Origin: Nocardioides pinisoli
GTDB taxonomy: Bacteria; Actinomycetota; Actinomycetes; Propionibacteriales; Nocardioidaceae
DNA length: 64,000 nucleotides
Assembly (NCBI RefSeq): GCF_024199985.1
Contig: NZ_JANARS010000005.1
Coordinates: 124,001 to 188,000 of the forward strand
Direction: 5' to 3'
Shown: positions 36,105 to 45,074 of the stretch, one piece after another
How the letters are laid out: every line of letters starts with the position of its first letter
How positions within the stretch are numbered: position 1 is the first letter of the stretch
Position numbers and translations under genes: made by a program
Notes under the pieces: model-generated
The model's input: only the letters and a program-made list of their open reading frames with translations
The model's database searches: none
What the model was told of the DNA's origin: nothing

Positions 36105-36742
36105 TCCGGCTGGTGGTGGCTGACGACCAGGCGCTCGTGCGCTCGGGCTTCTCCATGATCCTCGGCGCAGAGCCCGGGATCGACGTCGTCGCTGAGGCAG
36201 CCGACGGCACGCAGGCGCTGGCCGCTGCCCGAGTGCACCAACCCGACGTAGTGCTCATGGACATCCGGATGCCGGGCATGGATGGGATCGAGGCGACCCG
36301 ACACATCACCTCGAGCCCCCTGACCGCCAGCGTCCATGTGCTGGTGCTGACGACCTTCGCGGCCGACGACTACGTCGTTGCGGCGCTGCGGGCCGGGGCC
36401 AGCGGGTTCGTGTTGAAGGACACCGAGCCCTCCGAGCTGGTCCGGGCCGTGCGGGTCGTCGCCGCCGGCCACGCCCTTCTGGCCCCTGAGGTCACCCGGC
36501 GGATGCTGCATCTGTTCGCCCAGGGAGAGCGTGAGGCACTCACCCTCCCTCCGCTCACCCGGCGCGAGCACGAGGTCCTGGTGGCCCTGGCGCTGGGTCT
36601 GTCGAACCTCGAGATCGCGGACCGGCTCGTCGTGAGCTACTCGACCGTGAAGACCCACGTCAGTCACCTGCTCACCAAGCTCGAAGCCCGCGACCGTGCT
36701 CAGCTCGTGATGCTCGCGCACCGCGCGGGTCTTGGCGGCTGA
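36101..36742 (+). CDS. NarL/FixJ-type response regulator (LuxR HTH)
   Basis: The 213-residue protein has a receiver domain with phospho-acceptor Asp54 (VVLMDIRMPGMDG), TTF (T) and K in GFVLKDTEPSEL. A LuxR DNA-binding domain follows (LTRREHEVLVALALGLSNLE, then a recognition helix in SYSTVKTHVSHLLTKL). The start overlaps the upstream kinase gene. A second histidine kinase gene, carrying a frameshift, lies 91 nt downstream and may feed the same regulator. The target genes are unknown; the divergent CPBP protease is a candidate. Confidence 0.94.
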   Translation: MIRLVVADDQALVRSGFSMILGAEPGIDVVAEAADGTQALAAARVHQPDVVLMDIRMPGMDGIEATRHITSSPLTASVHVLVLTTFAADDYVVAALRAGASGFVLKDTEPSELVRAVRVVAAGHALLAPEVTRRMLHLFAQGEREALTLPPLTRREHEVLVALALGLSNLEIADRLVVSYSTVKTHVSHLLTKLEARDRAQLVMLAHRAGLGG

Positions 36743-36833
36743 GCGCGGTCCCGGGCGGGACCTGTGCGTCCCTGCTCGGGACCTTGGGCACTGCCGGGCG
36801 GTCGGCGCTGGCGCCGACGCTGGAGGGGTGGAG

Positions 36834-38320
36834 GTGACCCCGGTGACCGATGGCCCCGCCCGGCCGCCGCGAGCGTCGCTGCGGTCCATGGTGTACGGCG
36901 TCACGCTCGGGCTGCTGCTCATCCTCGGCTTCACCACGGCATGGGCCGCAACGGCGCGGCTCCACGTCGCGGAGGCACAGCAGGAGCTGCGCGACACGGT
37001 CCTGCCGGCGTCGGGGGACGTGTCCCAGCTGACGGCGGCGTACAGCGACCAGCAGCGAGGGGTCCGCGGCTACCTCCTCACCGGGAATCCCGAGCTCCTG
37101 GAGCCGTGGCGGGAGGGGCGGGCCCGCGGCGCTGCCCTCGAGCACGAGCTCGAGCACCTCCTCGCCTCCGACGACGTGTCAGCCGCACTGGTCGCCGAGG
37201 TGTCGAGGAGTGGCAGGACGTGGCGGACCGAGCACGTGAGGCCCGCCCTCGCGCAGCAACGCGCCATCGGGAGCATCGAGTCCCTGTCCTCCGGGGAGGT
37301 CCGCGCAGGTGCTGCGGCGTTCGAACAGGTGCGCACCCGGCTGGACCAGCTGAGCACCCGCATGGAGACGCGCACGGACGATCGGTTCGACGACGTCGCG
37401 GCCGCGCATCGGCTGACCAGCATCGCGGTCGGCTCTGCGGTGGTGCTGGCCGTCGCGACCGCTGCTGCCGCCGTCCTGCTGGTCCGCCGGTGGCTGGTCC
37501 GCCCCATGGACCGACTGCTCGCCGGGGTGGCCGAGGCGGCACGACCCCCACACCCGGCCCGGTCACGGCTCAGGGAACCGTCGAGCTGTGGTCCCTCGCC
37601 GCCGGCGTGGAGTCGCTCCGGCTCGGCATGCACGAGAGCGCACGGGAGCTCGCCTTGACGCGCCGCGAGCTCACCTTGCGGCGCGAACGCGAGCGGCTGG
37701 CGGCTGACCTGCACGACCTCGTGATCCAGAGGGTCTACGCGCTGGGCCTCTCCCTCAGCATGTTGGCCAGGCGCCACCCCGAGCTGAGGGACCAGCTGGA
37801 GCCACTCGTCCAGGAGACCGACCTCGTGACCGGCGAGCTGAGGGAGGTCATCTTCGACCTACGGCACGGGCCGACGACGCTGCAGGCGCTGGGCGAGCTG
37901 GCCCGCGATCTCATCGAGGACTCCTCGCGCGTCCTCGGCTTCGAGCCGGATCTCCACGTCCTCGGCAGCGCCGACGCCCCGATCGGCGAAGACGTCGCCC
38001 ACGAGGCGCTCGCCGTGCTGCGCGAGGCACTCAGCAACGTCGCCAGGCACGCCGGCGCGTCAGCGGTCGAGGTGTCGGTCGGCGTGCAGGACGGGGACGT
38101 CGTGATCCGCGTGGCCGACGACGGCGCGCGGGACGTGGCCGTCCCGTCGGCGGACGGTCACGGACTGCGCAACATGCGGGCCCGGGCGGTGCGCCTGGGC
38201 GGGCAGATGGACATCGCGCGGCCCGGACGGGGAACCACGGTGACGTGGCGGGTGCCGACGTGCGAGCGCGGCAGTGTCGACGCGCCGGACGGGGTGGAGG
38301 GGCTGGACCAGGTCGAATGA
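36834..38320 (+). pseudogene. CHASE3-type sensor histidine kinase, interrupted by a frameshift
   Basis: The first part (to about 37545) encodes one transmembrane helix, a CHASE3-like extracellular domain (SDQQRGVRGYLLTGNPELLE), a second helix (about residues 204-224) and the start of HAMP. At the CCCCC run (37545-37549) the coding frame shifts by -1. From there the other frame encodes VELWSLAAGVESL, the HisKA_3 histidine (ADLHDLVIQRVYALGLSL) and the HATPase boxes (VLREALSNVARHAG, VADDGARD, GHGLRNMRARA). One extra C would restore a kinase of about 495 residues. The GTG at 36834 fits the GGAGG site. It could be a real lesion, a phase switch or a sequencing error. Confidence 0.85.
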
Positions 38321-38342
38321 CCCCGGGGTCGCGCGGGTGGGC

Positions 38343-39467
38343 TCAACGCCACGCGGCGCCGCGACGCTGCGGCACGCGCAGCGGGACCCGCGCGTGTCCG
38401 ATCGGGTTGGCCTCGGCGACGAGGTCCATCGCGTCGATGATGTTGCGCAGGTTGATGATCAGCGCGCCGTAGACCGGCCACTCGGGCGAGCGCTCGGTGG
38501 ACCGGAGCTCCTCGGTGAGGGCCTCCAGCCGGCGGCGTACGTCGAGCAGCGCGGCGGGGTCGGCCTCACTGGTGGCGCGGCCGGCGTCGCCGAGCATCGA
38601 GATCCACGCATCGGCGAAGGCCTCGCCCCACGTGTCGCGGTGCGCGCTCTGGCCGCCCAGCGTGCGCGCGAGGCTGCGGGTCTCGGCGACCGCCTGCTCC
38701 ATGCGCCGCAGCAGGCCGTGCCACTGCTCGGGGTTGCGCATCGCGCGCGCCTGGCGCCGCGGGTTCAGCCGGGCGCTCTCCTCGGCCTGCCGGACCAGCG
38801 CCCAGGCCTGCTCGAGGTCGCCGTCGAGATCGCGCGTGCGCTCGACCCACGCGGCGACGTCCGCCTCCTGGCACCCCTCCCCCAGTCCGCCGGCCATGTC
38901 GGCGAGCAGCTCGCCGACGCCGTCGTCGATCCGGTCGAGCGCCTTCGCGGCCGTGTGCCGGCGCAGGGGCGGCCACACGATCACGTTGACGAGCAGGCCG
39001 ACGGCGACGCCGATGGCGGTGTCGATGAGCCGGGAGATGAGCATGACGTCGCTCTCGAACCCGGTGGTGAGGACCACGAGACCGGTCGTGGCGATGGTGG
39101 TGGCCTCGGCACCGAGCCACGGCACCGACCCGAGGACCAGCGCCACCACGAGCAGCAGCGCGATCGCCCCGGTGCTCAGCCCCAACGTCTCACCCACGAC
39201 GGTGGCGAGCAGCACCGCGACGACGGTCGCGGCGACCTGCTGCATGCCCTTGGAGAAGGTGCGGTAGACGGTGGCGTGCACCACGAGCAGGGCCGCCCAC
39301 GGCGCCAGGAACGGCTGTGGGAGGTCCAGCAGACTGGCCGCGATGACCCACGCCGCGACGGCTGCGAACACCGTCTTGGCCAGCTGCAGCAGGTCGTTCC
39401 ACCAGATCGGGTCGCCGAGCCGGTCGTCGACCCGCTCCCTGAGCTTCTCCCCCACGCTGTCCCTCAT
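38343..39467 (-). CDS. FUSC/aromatic acid exporter family membrane protein
   Basis: The 374-residue protein has about five to six N-terminal transmembrane helices (residues 30-165: FAAVAAWVIAASLLDL, VAATVVAVLLATVVGETL, IALLLVVALVLGSVPWLG, LIDTAIGVAVGLLVNVIVWP). A long, soluble, helical C-terminal domain follows (about 175-374). This is the layout of the FUSC/ArAE group, which includes efflux proteins for aromatic acids. The WPPLRRHTA sequence after the last helix is typical. The ATG at 39467 follows GAGAGGAG. The substrate is not known. Confidence 0.85.
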   Translation of the reverse strand: MRDSVGEKLRERVDDRLGDPIWWNDLLQLAKTVFAAVAAWVIAASLLDLPQPFLAPWAALLVVHATVYRTFSKGMQQVAATVVAVLLATVVGETLGLSTGAIALLLVVALVLGSVPWLGAEATTIATTGLVVLTTGFESDVMLISRLIDTAIGVAVGLLVNVIVWPPLRRHTAAKALDRIDDGVGELLADMAGGLGEGCQEADVAAWVERTRDLDGDLEQAWALVRQAEESARLNPRRQARAMRNPEQWHGLLRRMEQAVAETRSLARTLGGQSAHRDTWGEAFADAWISMLGDAGRATSEADPAALLDVRRRLEALTEELRSTERSPEWPVYGALIINLRNIIDAMDLVAEANPIGHARVPLRVPQRRGAAWR

Positions 39468-39544
39468 ACGGGCTCCTCTCCCTCGCCGATCGACACTACG
39501 GCGGTGGTCGAGGGGCTCGCCTCACCCCCCGCGCTGGGCACGGG

Positions 39545-39811
39545 TCAGGCCAGGGAGAGGAAGAGCTTCTCCATCTTCTTGACGTCGAGGCTGTCGATGT
39601 CGCCGTCGCCGGCCACGAGGCACTGCTGCAGCCCGGAGGCGACGATGGCGAAGCCGGCGCGGTCGAGCGCCTTGGACACCGCCGCCAGCTGGGTGACGAC
39701 GTCCTCGCAGTCGCGCCCCTCCTCGAGGAGGCGGAGCACGCCGGCGAGCTGTCCCTGGGCGCGCTTGATGCGGTTGATGACGGGCGTCATCTCGTCGGGG
39801 TCGAGCTGCAT
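39545..39811 (-). CDS. CstR-like persulfide-sensing repressor (CsoR family)
   Basis: The 88-residue helical protein keeps two cysteines spaced as in the CsoR family: Cys35 (EEGRDCEDVVTQ) and Cys64 (SGLQQCLV). The copper-binding histidine of CsoR, four residues before the second cysteine, is Gly here. Two cysteines without that histidine is the CstR pattern, which senses persulfides and polysulfides. The neighbours (rhodanese, persulfide dioxygenase, TauE) agree. Its start shares one base with the stop of the DUF302 gene (TGATG), so the two are cotranscribed. Its operators are probably 40231-40246 and 40263-40278. Confidence 0.88.
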   Translation of the reverse strand: MQLDPDEMTPVINRIKRAQGQLAGVLRLLEEGRDCEDVVTQLAAVSKALDRAGFAIVASGLQQCLVAGDGDIDSLDVKKMEKLFLSLA

Positions 39812-40221
39812 CAGTCCTCCTCGGGGGACGGGGCGAGGGCGGCGAGGGCCGCGGTGAGTCGCTGCTTGGCGTCGGCCGCGACGGAGTCCAGGGCCCCGGC
39901 TCCGGCCAGCCCCATCATGGCGTCGGGGTCGAAGGCCTCGACCAGGGTGGTCGAGTCGTCGAGGGCGCGTACGACGACGTTGCACGGCAGCACGGCCGCG
40001 ATCGACGGGTCGACCTGGATCGCCTCGTAGGCCAGCGGCGGCCTGCAGGCACCGAGGATCACCTGCGGCGGGAGGTCGACCCCGAGCTTGGCCTTCATCG
40101 TGGCCGCGAGGTCGATCTCGGTCAGGATCCCGAACCCCTGGTCCGCGAGTGCTGTGCGGGTGGCCTCGACTGCGTCCGCATAGGGACGGTCCAGCCGGGT
40201 CGAGAGTGTGTAGTCAGCCAT
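39811..40221 (-). CDS. DUF302 domain protein
   Basis: The 136-residue protein is a DUF302 domain: YADAVEATRTALADQGFGIL, LGACRPPLAYEAI and VLPCNVVVRALDDSTTLVEA. The paired cysteines (GACRP, LPCNV) recur in the family; the biochemical role is unknown. DUF302 genes often lie beside CsoR/CstR regulators and sulfur genes. The ATG at 40221 lies 6 nt after TATGCT (40228-40233), which overlaps the first palindromic operator, so the operon is probably repressed by the CstR-like protein. Confidence 0.88.
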   Translation of the reverse strand: MADYTLSTRLDRPYADAVEATRTALADQGFGILTEIDLAATMKAKLGVDLPPQVILGACRPPLAYEAIQVDPSIAAVLPCNVVVRALDDSTTLVEAFDPDAMMGLAGAGALDSVAADAKQRLTAALAALAPSPEED

Positions 40222-40230
40222 GGGGCCAGC

Positions 40231-40246
40231 ATACCCCCGGGGGTGT
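40231..40246. promoter_or_regulatory. CsoR/CstR-type operator 1
   Basis: ATACCCCCGGGGGTGT is a near-perfect inverted repeat of the G-tract type bound by CsoR-family repressors. It overlaps the -10 hexamer (TATGCT, 40228-40233) of the leftward DUF302-cstR operon. Confidence 0.75.
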
Positions 40247-40262
40247 TTTGCGTTCTCCTCGG

Positions 40263-40278
40263 ATACCCCCTAGGGTAT
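40263..40278. promoter_or_regulatory. CsoR/CstR-type operator 2
   Basis: ATACCCCCTAGGGTAT is a near-perfect inverted repeat (one mismatched pair). It contains the -10 hexamer TAGGGT (40271-40276) of the rightward rhodanese operon, 7 nt before its ATG. Its centre is 32 bp from operator 1, about three helical turns. Confidence 0.8.
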
Positions 40279-40283
40279 TTCTC

Positions 40284-40592
40284 ATGACGCCCGAGATCAC
40301 CATCGAGGAGTTCGCCGCAGCGCGGGAGGACGGCACCACCGTCGACGTGCGCGAGCGCGCCGAGTACGCCCAGGTCCACGTCCCGGGAGCGGTGCTGATG
40401 CCGATGGGACAGCTGGCCGCGCGCCTCGGGGAGCTCGACCGCTCCCGCCCCGTCCACGTCATCTGCGCCACGGGCAACCGCTCGAAGGCGATGACCGACC
40501 TGCTCGTCGCCCAGGGGTTCGACGCCATGTCGGTCGCCGGCGGCACCCAGGCCTGGATCGCCTCCGGCCGCGCGGTGGGGGTGGGCCTGTGA
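40284..40592 (+). CDS. Single-domain rhodanese
   Basis: The 102-residue sulfurtransferase has the rhodanese fold: VDVRERAEYAQVHVPGAV and the active-site loop with Cys61 in VICATGNRS. It probably moves persulfide sulfur from thiols to an acceptor in the cytoplasm. The ATG at 40284 is 7 nt from a TAGGGT -10 element lying within a CsoR/CstR-type operator, so it should be induced by persulfide stress. Its stop overlaps the downstream dioxygenase start (GTGA). It may play the part of CstA in the Staphylococcus cst system, but it has one domain only. Confidence 0.9.
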   Translation: MTPEITIEEFAAAREDGTTVDVRERAEYAQVHVPGAVLMPMGQLAARLGELDRSRPVHVICATGNRSKAMTDLLVAQGFDAMSVAGGTQAWIASGRAVGVGL

Positions 40593-41970
40593 CGACCGAC
40601 CTGACCGTCCTGGTGATCGACACGCCCACCCTCGGCGACCGGAGCTACCTCGTGCACGACGGCGAGGTGGCACTGGTGGTCGACCCGCAGCGCGACATCG
40701 ACCGCGTCCTCGCCCTCCTCGACGAGCACGGCGTACGCCTCACGCACGTCTTCGAGACCCACATCCACAACGACTACGTCACCGGCGGCCTCGCGCTCGC
40801 GGAGCGGACCGGTGCCCACTACCTCGTCAATGGCGAGGACGACGTCTCCTTCTCCCGCACCCCCGTAGCGGACGGAGACGTCGTCGAGGTGGGTGGACGC
40901 ATGCGCATCACCGCGCTGGCGACCCCCGGCCACACGTTCACCCACCTCTCCTACCTCCTCGTCGACACGGCCGCCGAGGGCGACCAGCACGTCGGGGTGT
41001 TCTCCGGCGGCTCGCTGCTCTACGGCGCGACCGGGCGCCCCGACCTCCTCGGGCCCGAGCACACCCACGAGCTCGTGCACCACCAGCACGCCTCGGCCCA
41101 CCGGCTCGCCGACCTGCTGCCGGACGAGGCGGAGGTCTACCCGACCCACGGCTTCGGCTCCTTCTGCTCGGCCACGCAGTCCGACGCCGCGTCGTCGACC
41201 ATCGGCCGCGAGAGGCGGGCCAACCCGGTGCTGACGCAGGACGAGCAGACCTACGTCGACGAGCTGCTCGCCGGGCTCGGCCCGTGGCCGGCCTACTACG
41301 CGCACATGGCCCCGGCCAACAGCGCCGGCCCGTCCGAGCCCGACCTGTCGCCCCCGGCTCTCGCGGACGCGACCGAGCTGCGGCGCCGCATCGAGGCCGG
41401 CGAGTGGGTCGTCGACCTCCGCAACCGCACCGCCTTCGCCGCCGGCCACGCGCCGGGCACGCTCAACTTCGGCCTCGACGGCGGCTTCGCGACCTACCTC
41501 GGGTGGCTGATCACCTGGGGGACGCCCGTCACGCTCCTCGGCGAGACCGCCGCGGACGTCGCCGAGGCCCAGCGCGAGCTGGTCCGCATCGGCATCGACC
41601 GCCCCGCCGCCCACGCGACCGGCGGCCCCGAGGACTGGAGCGACCGCGCGCTCAGCTCCTTCGCGACGGCGACCTTCGCCGACCTCGCGCACGTTCGCAC
41701 CACCGCGAGGTCGTCGTCCTCGACGTGCGGCGCGCCGACGAGCACGACGCCGCGCGGATCAGCGATGCCGTCAACATCCCCCTGCACGAGCTGTGGGACC
41801 GGCTCGACGACATTCCGGCCGGCGACGTGTGGGTGCACTGCGCGGGCGGCTACCGCGCGTCGGTCGCCGCCTCGATGCTCGACGCCGCCGGGCGCCGGCT
41901 CGTGGCGATCGACGACTCCTTCGACAACGCCGAGCAGGTCGGGCTGCACCTCGTGGGGCCCCAGGCGTGA
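40589..41970 (+). pseudogene. CstB-like persulfide dioxygenase-rhodanese, frameshifted
   Basis: The first frame encodes a metallo-beta-lactamase-fold persulfide dioxygenase (THIHNDYVTGG near residue 55, TPGHTFTH, GATGRPDL, YPTHGFGS). A rhodanese-like domain without cysteine follows (VVDLRNRTAFAAGHAPGTL). Near 41698 the frame must shift by -1, after which the second frame encodes an active rhodanese (VVVLDVRRADEHD, WVHCAGGYRAS with the catalytic Cys) ending at 41970. This PDO, pseudo-rhodanese, rhodanese order is that of CstB. The break separates the last domain. One extra base near 41698 would restore about 460 residues. The GTG at 40589 overlaps the rhodanese stop. Confidence 0.85.
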
Positions 41971-42797
41971 TCGAGCTCCTGCTCGCCGTCGTCGCCGGCG
42001 CGCTCATCGGCCTGAGCCTGGGTGCGCTCGGCGGCGGCGGCTCCATCCTGGCCGTGCCGGTGCTCCTCGCGCTCGGCCAGTCCCCCGCGCAGGCGACCAC
42101 CGGGTCGCTGGTCGTCGTCGGCGTGACCTCCCTCGCGGGGGCCGTCACCGCCCGACGTGCCGGCAACGTCCTGCTCGCCCGCGGCATCGCGTTCGGGACG
42201 GTCGCCATCGGCGGCGCCGTCGCGGGCGCCCACCTGTCGTCCGCGGTCCCCGAGGCGGTGCTGCTGGCCGCCTTCTCCGCGCTGATGCTCCTGGTGGCGG
42301 GCCTGATGACACTCCGCCAGGTCCGCGGCCGACGAGGCGCCGGCGCCCACGCGGCGGCGCTCGAGCGACCGCAGCTCGACGACCCGATCATCACGTTCAG
42401 CCCCACCTTCATGTGCCAGTGCCCACGCGCGCTCAAGGTGCTCGTCACCGCGACCGCCGTCGGCCTGCTCACCGGGTTCCTCGGCGTCGGCGGCGGCTTC
42501 CTCGTCGTCCCCGCGCTGCTCCTCGCGCTCGCCCTGCCGATGCGCTACGCCACCGGCACCTCGCTGGTCGTCATCACCGTCACCAGCGCCGCCGCCCTCG
42601 CCGCCCGGGCCGGGGCCGGCGTCGTGCCGGACTGGCGCCTCGTCGTCACCCTCACCCTCACCGCCGTCGCCGGGTCCGTCCTCGGGGCACGCCTCGCCGC
42701 GCGCACCGACACCCGCCGACTCTCCGCAGCCTTCACCGGGCTCGTCCTCGCCGTGGCGGCCTACGTCGCCGTGCTGGCGTTGCCCGCCCTCGTCTGA
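41967..42797 (+). CDS. TauE/SafE family sulfite/sulfur exporter
   Basis: The 276-residue inner-membrane protein has about eight helices in two repeats. Each repeat starts with the family signature: GLSLGALGGGGSILAVPVL (about 13) and GLLTGFLGVGGGFLVVPALL (about 166). It probably exports sulfite, sulfonates or other oxidised sulfur made by the dioxygenase. The GTG at 41967 overlaps the upstream stop by 4 nt, so it is translationally coupled to the CstB-like gene. A cysteine pair (MCQCPRAL) between the repeats is notable. Confidence 0.92.
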   Translation: MIELLLAVVAGALIGLSLGALGGGGSILAVPVLLALGQSPAQATTGSLVVVGVTSLAGAVTARRAGNVLLARGIAFGTVAIGGAVAGAHLSSAVPEAVLLAAFSALMLLVAGLMTLRQVRGRRGAGAHAAALERPQLDDPIITFSPTFMCQCPRALKVLVTATAVGLLTGFLGVGGGFLVVPALLLALALPMRYATGTSLVVITVTSAAALAARAGAGVVPDWRLVVTLTLTAVAGSVLGARLAARTDTRRLSAAFTGLVLAVAAYVAVLALPALV

Positions 42798-42839
42798 CCC
42801 CTGATCCCCGATCCCCGAACTCCGACAGGAGCACGCTCC

Positions 42840-45026
42840 ATGACGTCGACGGCCGCCCGCCGCCACGCTGCCCCCTCACCCCGTCGCAGCCTCCGTCACG
42901 ACTCCGACCTCGACCACCGTCCCGGCCCGCTCGGGCGGCTCGGCGTGTGGGTGACCCACCACCGGCGGCTGACCGCGGGCGTCTGGGTCCTCCTCGTCAT
43001 CGGCCTCGGGGTGTTCGCCCCGAAGGTCGAGGCCAACCTCTCGGGTGCGGGCTGGCAGGCCGACGGCTCGGAGTCCGTGGCCGTGCGCGAGATGGCGACC
43101 GAGAGCTTCGGCGGCAACGCGAGCTCGGCGATCCAGGTCGTCGTGCACAGCACGGACGGCCCGGTGACCGAGGGTCGCGGCGGCGACGTGCTCGACGAGG
43201 TCACGTCCGCCCTCGAGGCCGAGCCACGCATCGCCGACGTCATCGTCCCGCAGCCCGGTGCCACTCTCAGCCAGGACGGCAGCACCGCCGTCGTCCTCGC
43301 CGGCGCCGGGGCGGACCCCAACGAGATGGTCCGGGTCGCCGACGACCTCAAGGGCGAGCTCGAGGCCCTCTCGGGTGACGGCATCGAGGTCAACCCGACG
43401 GGCGCCTCGCTGCTCTGGTCGGACTTCAACGAGGCCAACCTCGAGGCGATGCTGAAGTCGGAGATGCTCTCCTGGCCGGTGACGCTGGCCATCCTGGTGC
43501 TCGCGTTCGGCGCCCTCGTCGCTGCCGGCCTCCCCCTGATCCTCACCCTCGCCGGGCTCGTCGCCTCGGCAGGCTCGCTGGTGCTCATCAACGAGCTCGT
43601 GCCCGTCTCCATCTGGGCGATGAACTTCGCGATGATGTTCGCCCTGGCGCTCGGCATCGACTACGCGCTGTTCCTCGTCGTCCGCTTCCGCGCGGCGCGG
43701 ATGGGACACCACGAGACCCCGCGCCGGGCCATCGCCGAGACGATGGACACCGCCGGCAAGGCGGTCCTGCTCTCCGGCATCACCGTGCTCGTCTCGCTCT
43801 CGGCGGTGATGCTCGTGCCCTCGCCGTCCTTCCGGTCCATGGCCGGCGGCATCATGCTCGCGGTGACCTTCGTGCTGGCCGCGACGCTCACCCTGCTGCC
43901 ACTCGTCCTGTTCTCGCTCGACCACCGCATCAACAAGCTGGCACTGAAGTGGGTCCACACCGGCGAGCACCGCTCGCCGAGGTTCGCCGCATGGGGCGAG
44001 CGGCTCTGGAAGCGTCCGGTCGCCTTCGGCCTCGCCTCGCTCGTCGTGCTGCTGGCGCTCGCGGCTCCCGTCCTCGGCCTGCGGACCGCGATGCCCTCCA
44101 TCCAGGTGCTGCCCGAGGAGGCCAGCGCCCGCGTCGGCTACGACAGGGTCCAGGAGGCCTTCGGCGATGGTGCCCCGGGCACGCTGCAGGTCGTCGCGGA
44201 CGAGGCGGACGCCGAGGCGACGTACGACGCCCTGGTGGCCGACCGCGGCATCGCGGGCGCGATGCCGGCCGTGCCCGCGGCGGACGACAGCGGGACCGTG
44301 CTGATCTCGGCCGTGCCGACCGTCGACCCGTCCGACCCGGCGCTCGGCCCGACCGTCGACCGGCTGCGTGCCGACCTGCCGGCCTCGGCCCTCGTCGGCG
44401 GCGCCGCGGTGGAGAACCTCGACCTCAAGGCCCAGCTCGACGAGTCGACCCCGCTCGTCATCGGCGTGGTGCTCGGCCTCGGCTTCCTGCTCCTCCTCGT
44501 CGCCCTGCAGGCGCCGCTGATCTCACTGCTCGGCACCCTCGCCAGCCTGCTCTCGACGGCCGCCGCATTCGGCGTGGCGCGGCTCGTCTTCCAGGACGGC
44601 ATCGGCGCCGACCTGCTCGGCTTCGAGCCGCAGGGCTTCCTCGACGCGTGGGCCCCGGTGTTCTTCTTCGCGATGATCTTCGCGATCGCCATGGACTACA
44701 CCGTCTTCCTCCTCGCCTCCGCGAAGGAGCACTACGAGCGCTCGGGCGACCCCCACGAAGCGATGGTGGGCTCGCTGGCCCACTCCGGCCGGGTGATCTT
44801 CGCCGCCGGCGCCGTGATGGTCGCGGTGTTCCTCACCTTCGCGCTGTCGGGCCCGCTCCCACCCAAGGAGATGGGCATCGTGCTCGGCGTCGCGGTGCTG
44901 CTCGACGCGTTCCTCGTCCGCCTCGTGCTGCTGCCGGTGACGCTCCGGCTGACCGGCCGGGCAGCATGGTGGACTCCACGCTGGCTCACCCGCGTCCTGC
45001 CCACCATCACGTTCTCGCACGGCTGA
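42840..45026 (+). CDS. MMPL family RND transporter
   Basis: The 728-residue membrane protein has the MMPL layout. One helix near residue 45 is followed by an extracytoplasmic domain (about 65-205), a block of helices including ALGIDYALFLVVRFR (proton-relay Asp-Tyr), a second extracytoplasmic domain (about 415-540) and a second block with IAMDYTVFLLASAKEHYE. Such transporters export lipids or small molecules using the proton gradient. It follows tauE after 42 nt in the same direction and may be in the same operon, but a sulfur-related role is only suggested by position. Confidence 0.92.
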   Translation: MTSTAARRHAAPSPRRSLRHDSDLDHRPGPLGRLGVWVTHHRRLTAGVWVLLVIGLGVFAPKVEANLSGAGWQADGSESVAVREMATESFGGNASSAIQVVVHSTDGPVTEGRGGDVLDEVTSALEAEPRIADVIVPQPGATLSQDGSTAVVLAGAGADPNEMVRVADDLKGELEALSGDGIEVNPTGASLLWSDFNEANLEAMLKSEMLSWPVTLAILVLAFGALVAAGLPLILTLAGLVASAGSLVLINELVPVSIWAMNFAMMFALALGIDYALFLVVRFRAARMGHHETPRRAIAETMDTAGKAVLLSGITVLVSLSAVMLVPSPSFRSMAGGIMLAVTFVLAATLTLLPLVLFSLDHRINKLALKWVHTGEHRSPRFAAWGERLWKRPVAFGLASLVVLLALAAPVLGLRTAMPSIQVLPEEASARVGYDRVQEAFGDGAPGTLQVVADEADAEATYDALVADRGIAGAMPAVPAADDSGTVLISAVPTVDPSDPALGPTVDRLRADLPASALVGGAAVENLDLKAQLDESTPLVIGVVLGLGFLLLLVALQAPLISLLGTLASLLSTAAAFGVARLVFQDGIGADLLGFEPQGFLDAWAPVFFFAMIFAIAMDYTVFLLASAKEHYERSGDPHEAMVGSLAHSGRVIFAAGAVMVAVFLTFALSGPLPPKEMGIVLGVAVLLDAFLVRLVLLPVTLRLTGRAAWWTPRWLTRVLPTITFSHG

Positions 45027-45074
45027 TCCCCGCCGGCGCGACCCACCCCACACCCCACCTGAAGGAGAACCACC

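Noticed and set aside
33688..36742. tRNA-His followed by CPBP and two-component genes as a genomic island
   Set aside because: I looked for a repeat of the tRNA 3' end downstream and for an integrase and found neither.
41698..43378. Continuation of the dioxygenase frame past the frameshift, up to 43378
   Set aside because: After 41698 this frame becomes Arg/Pro-rich nonsense and runs over tauE and the MMPL gene. Its openness is a GC effect, so the gene is taken to end at 41970 in the other frame.
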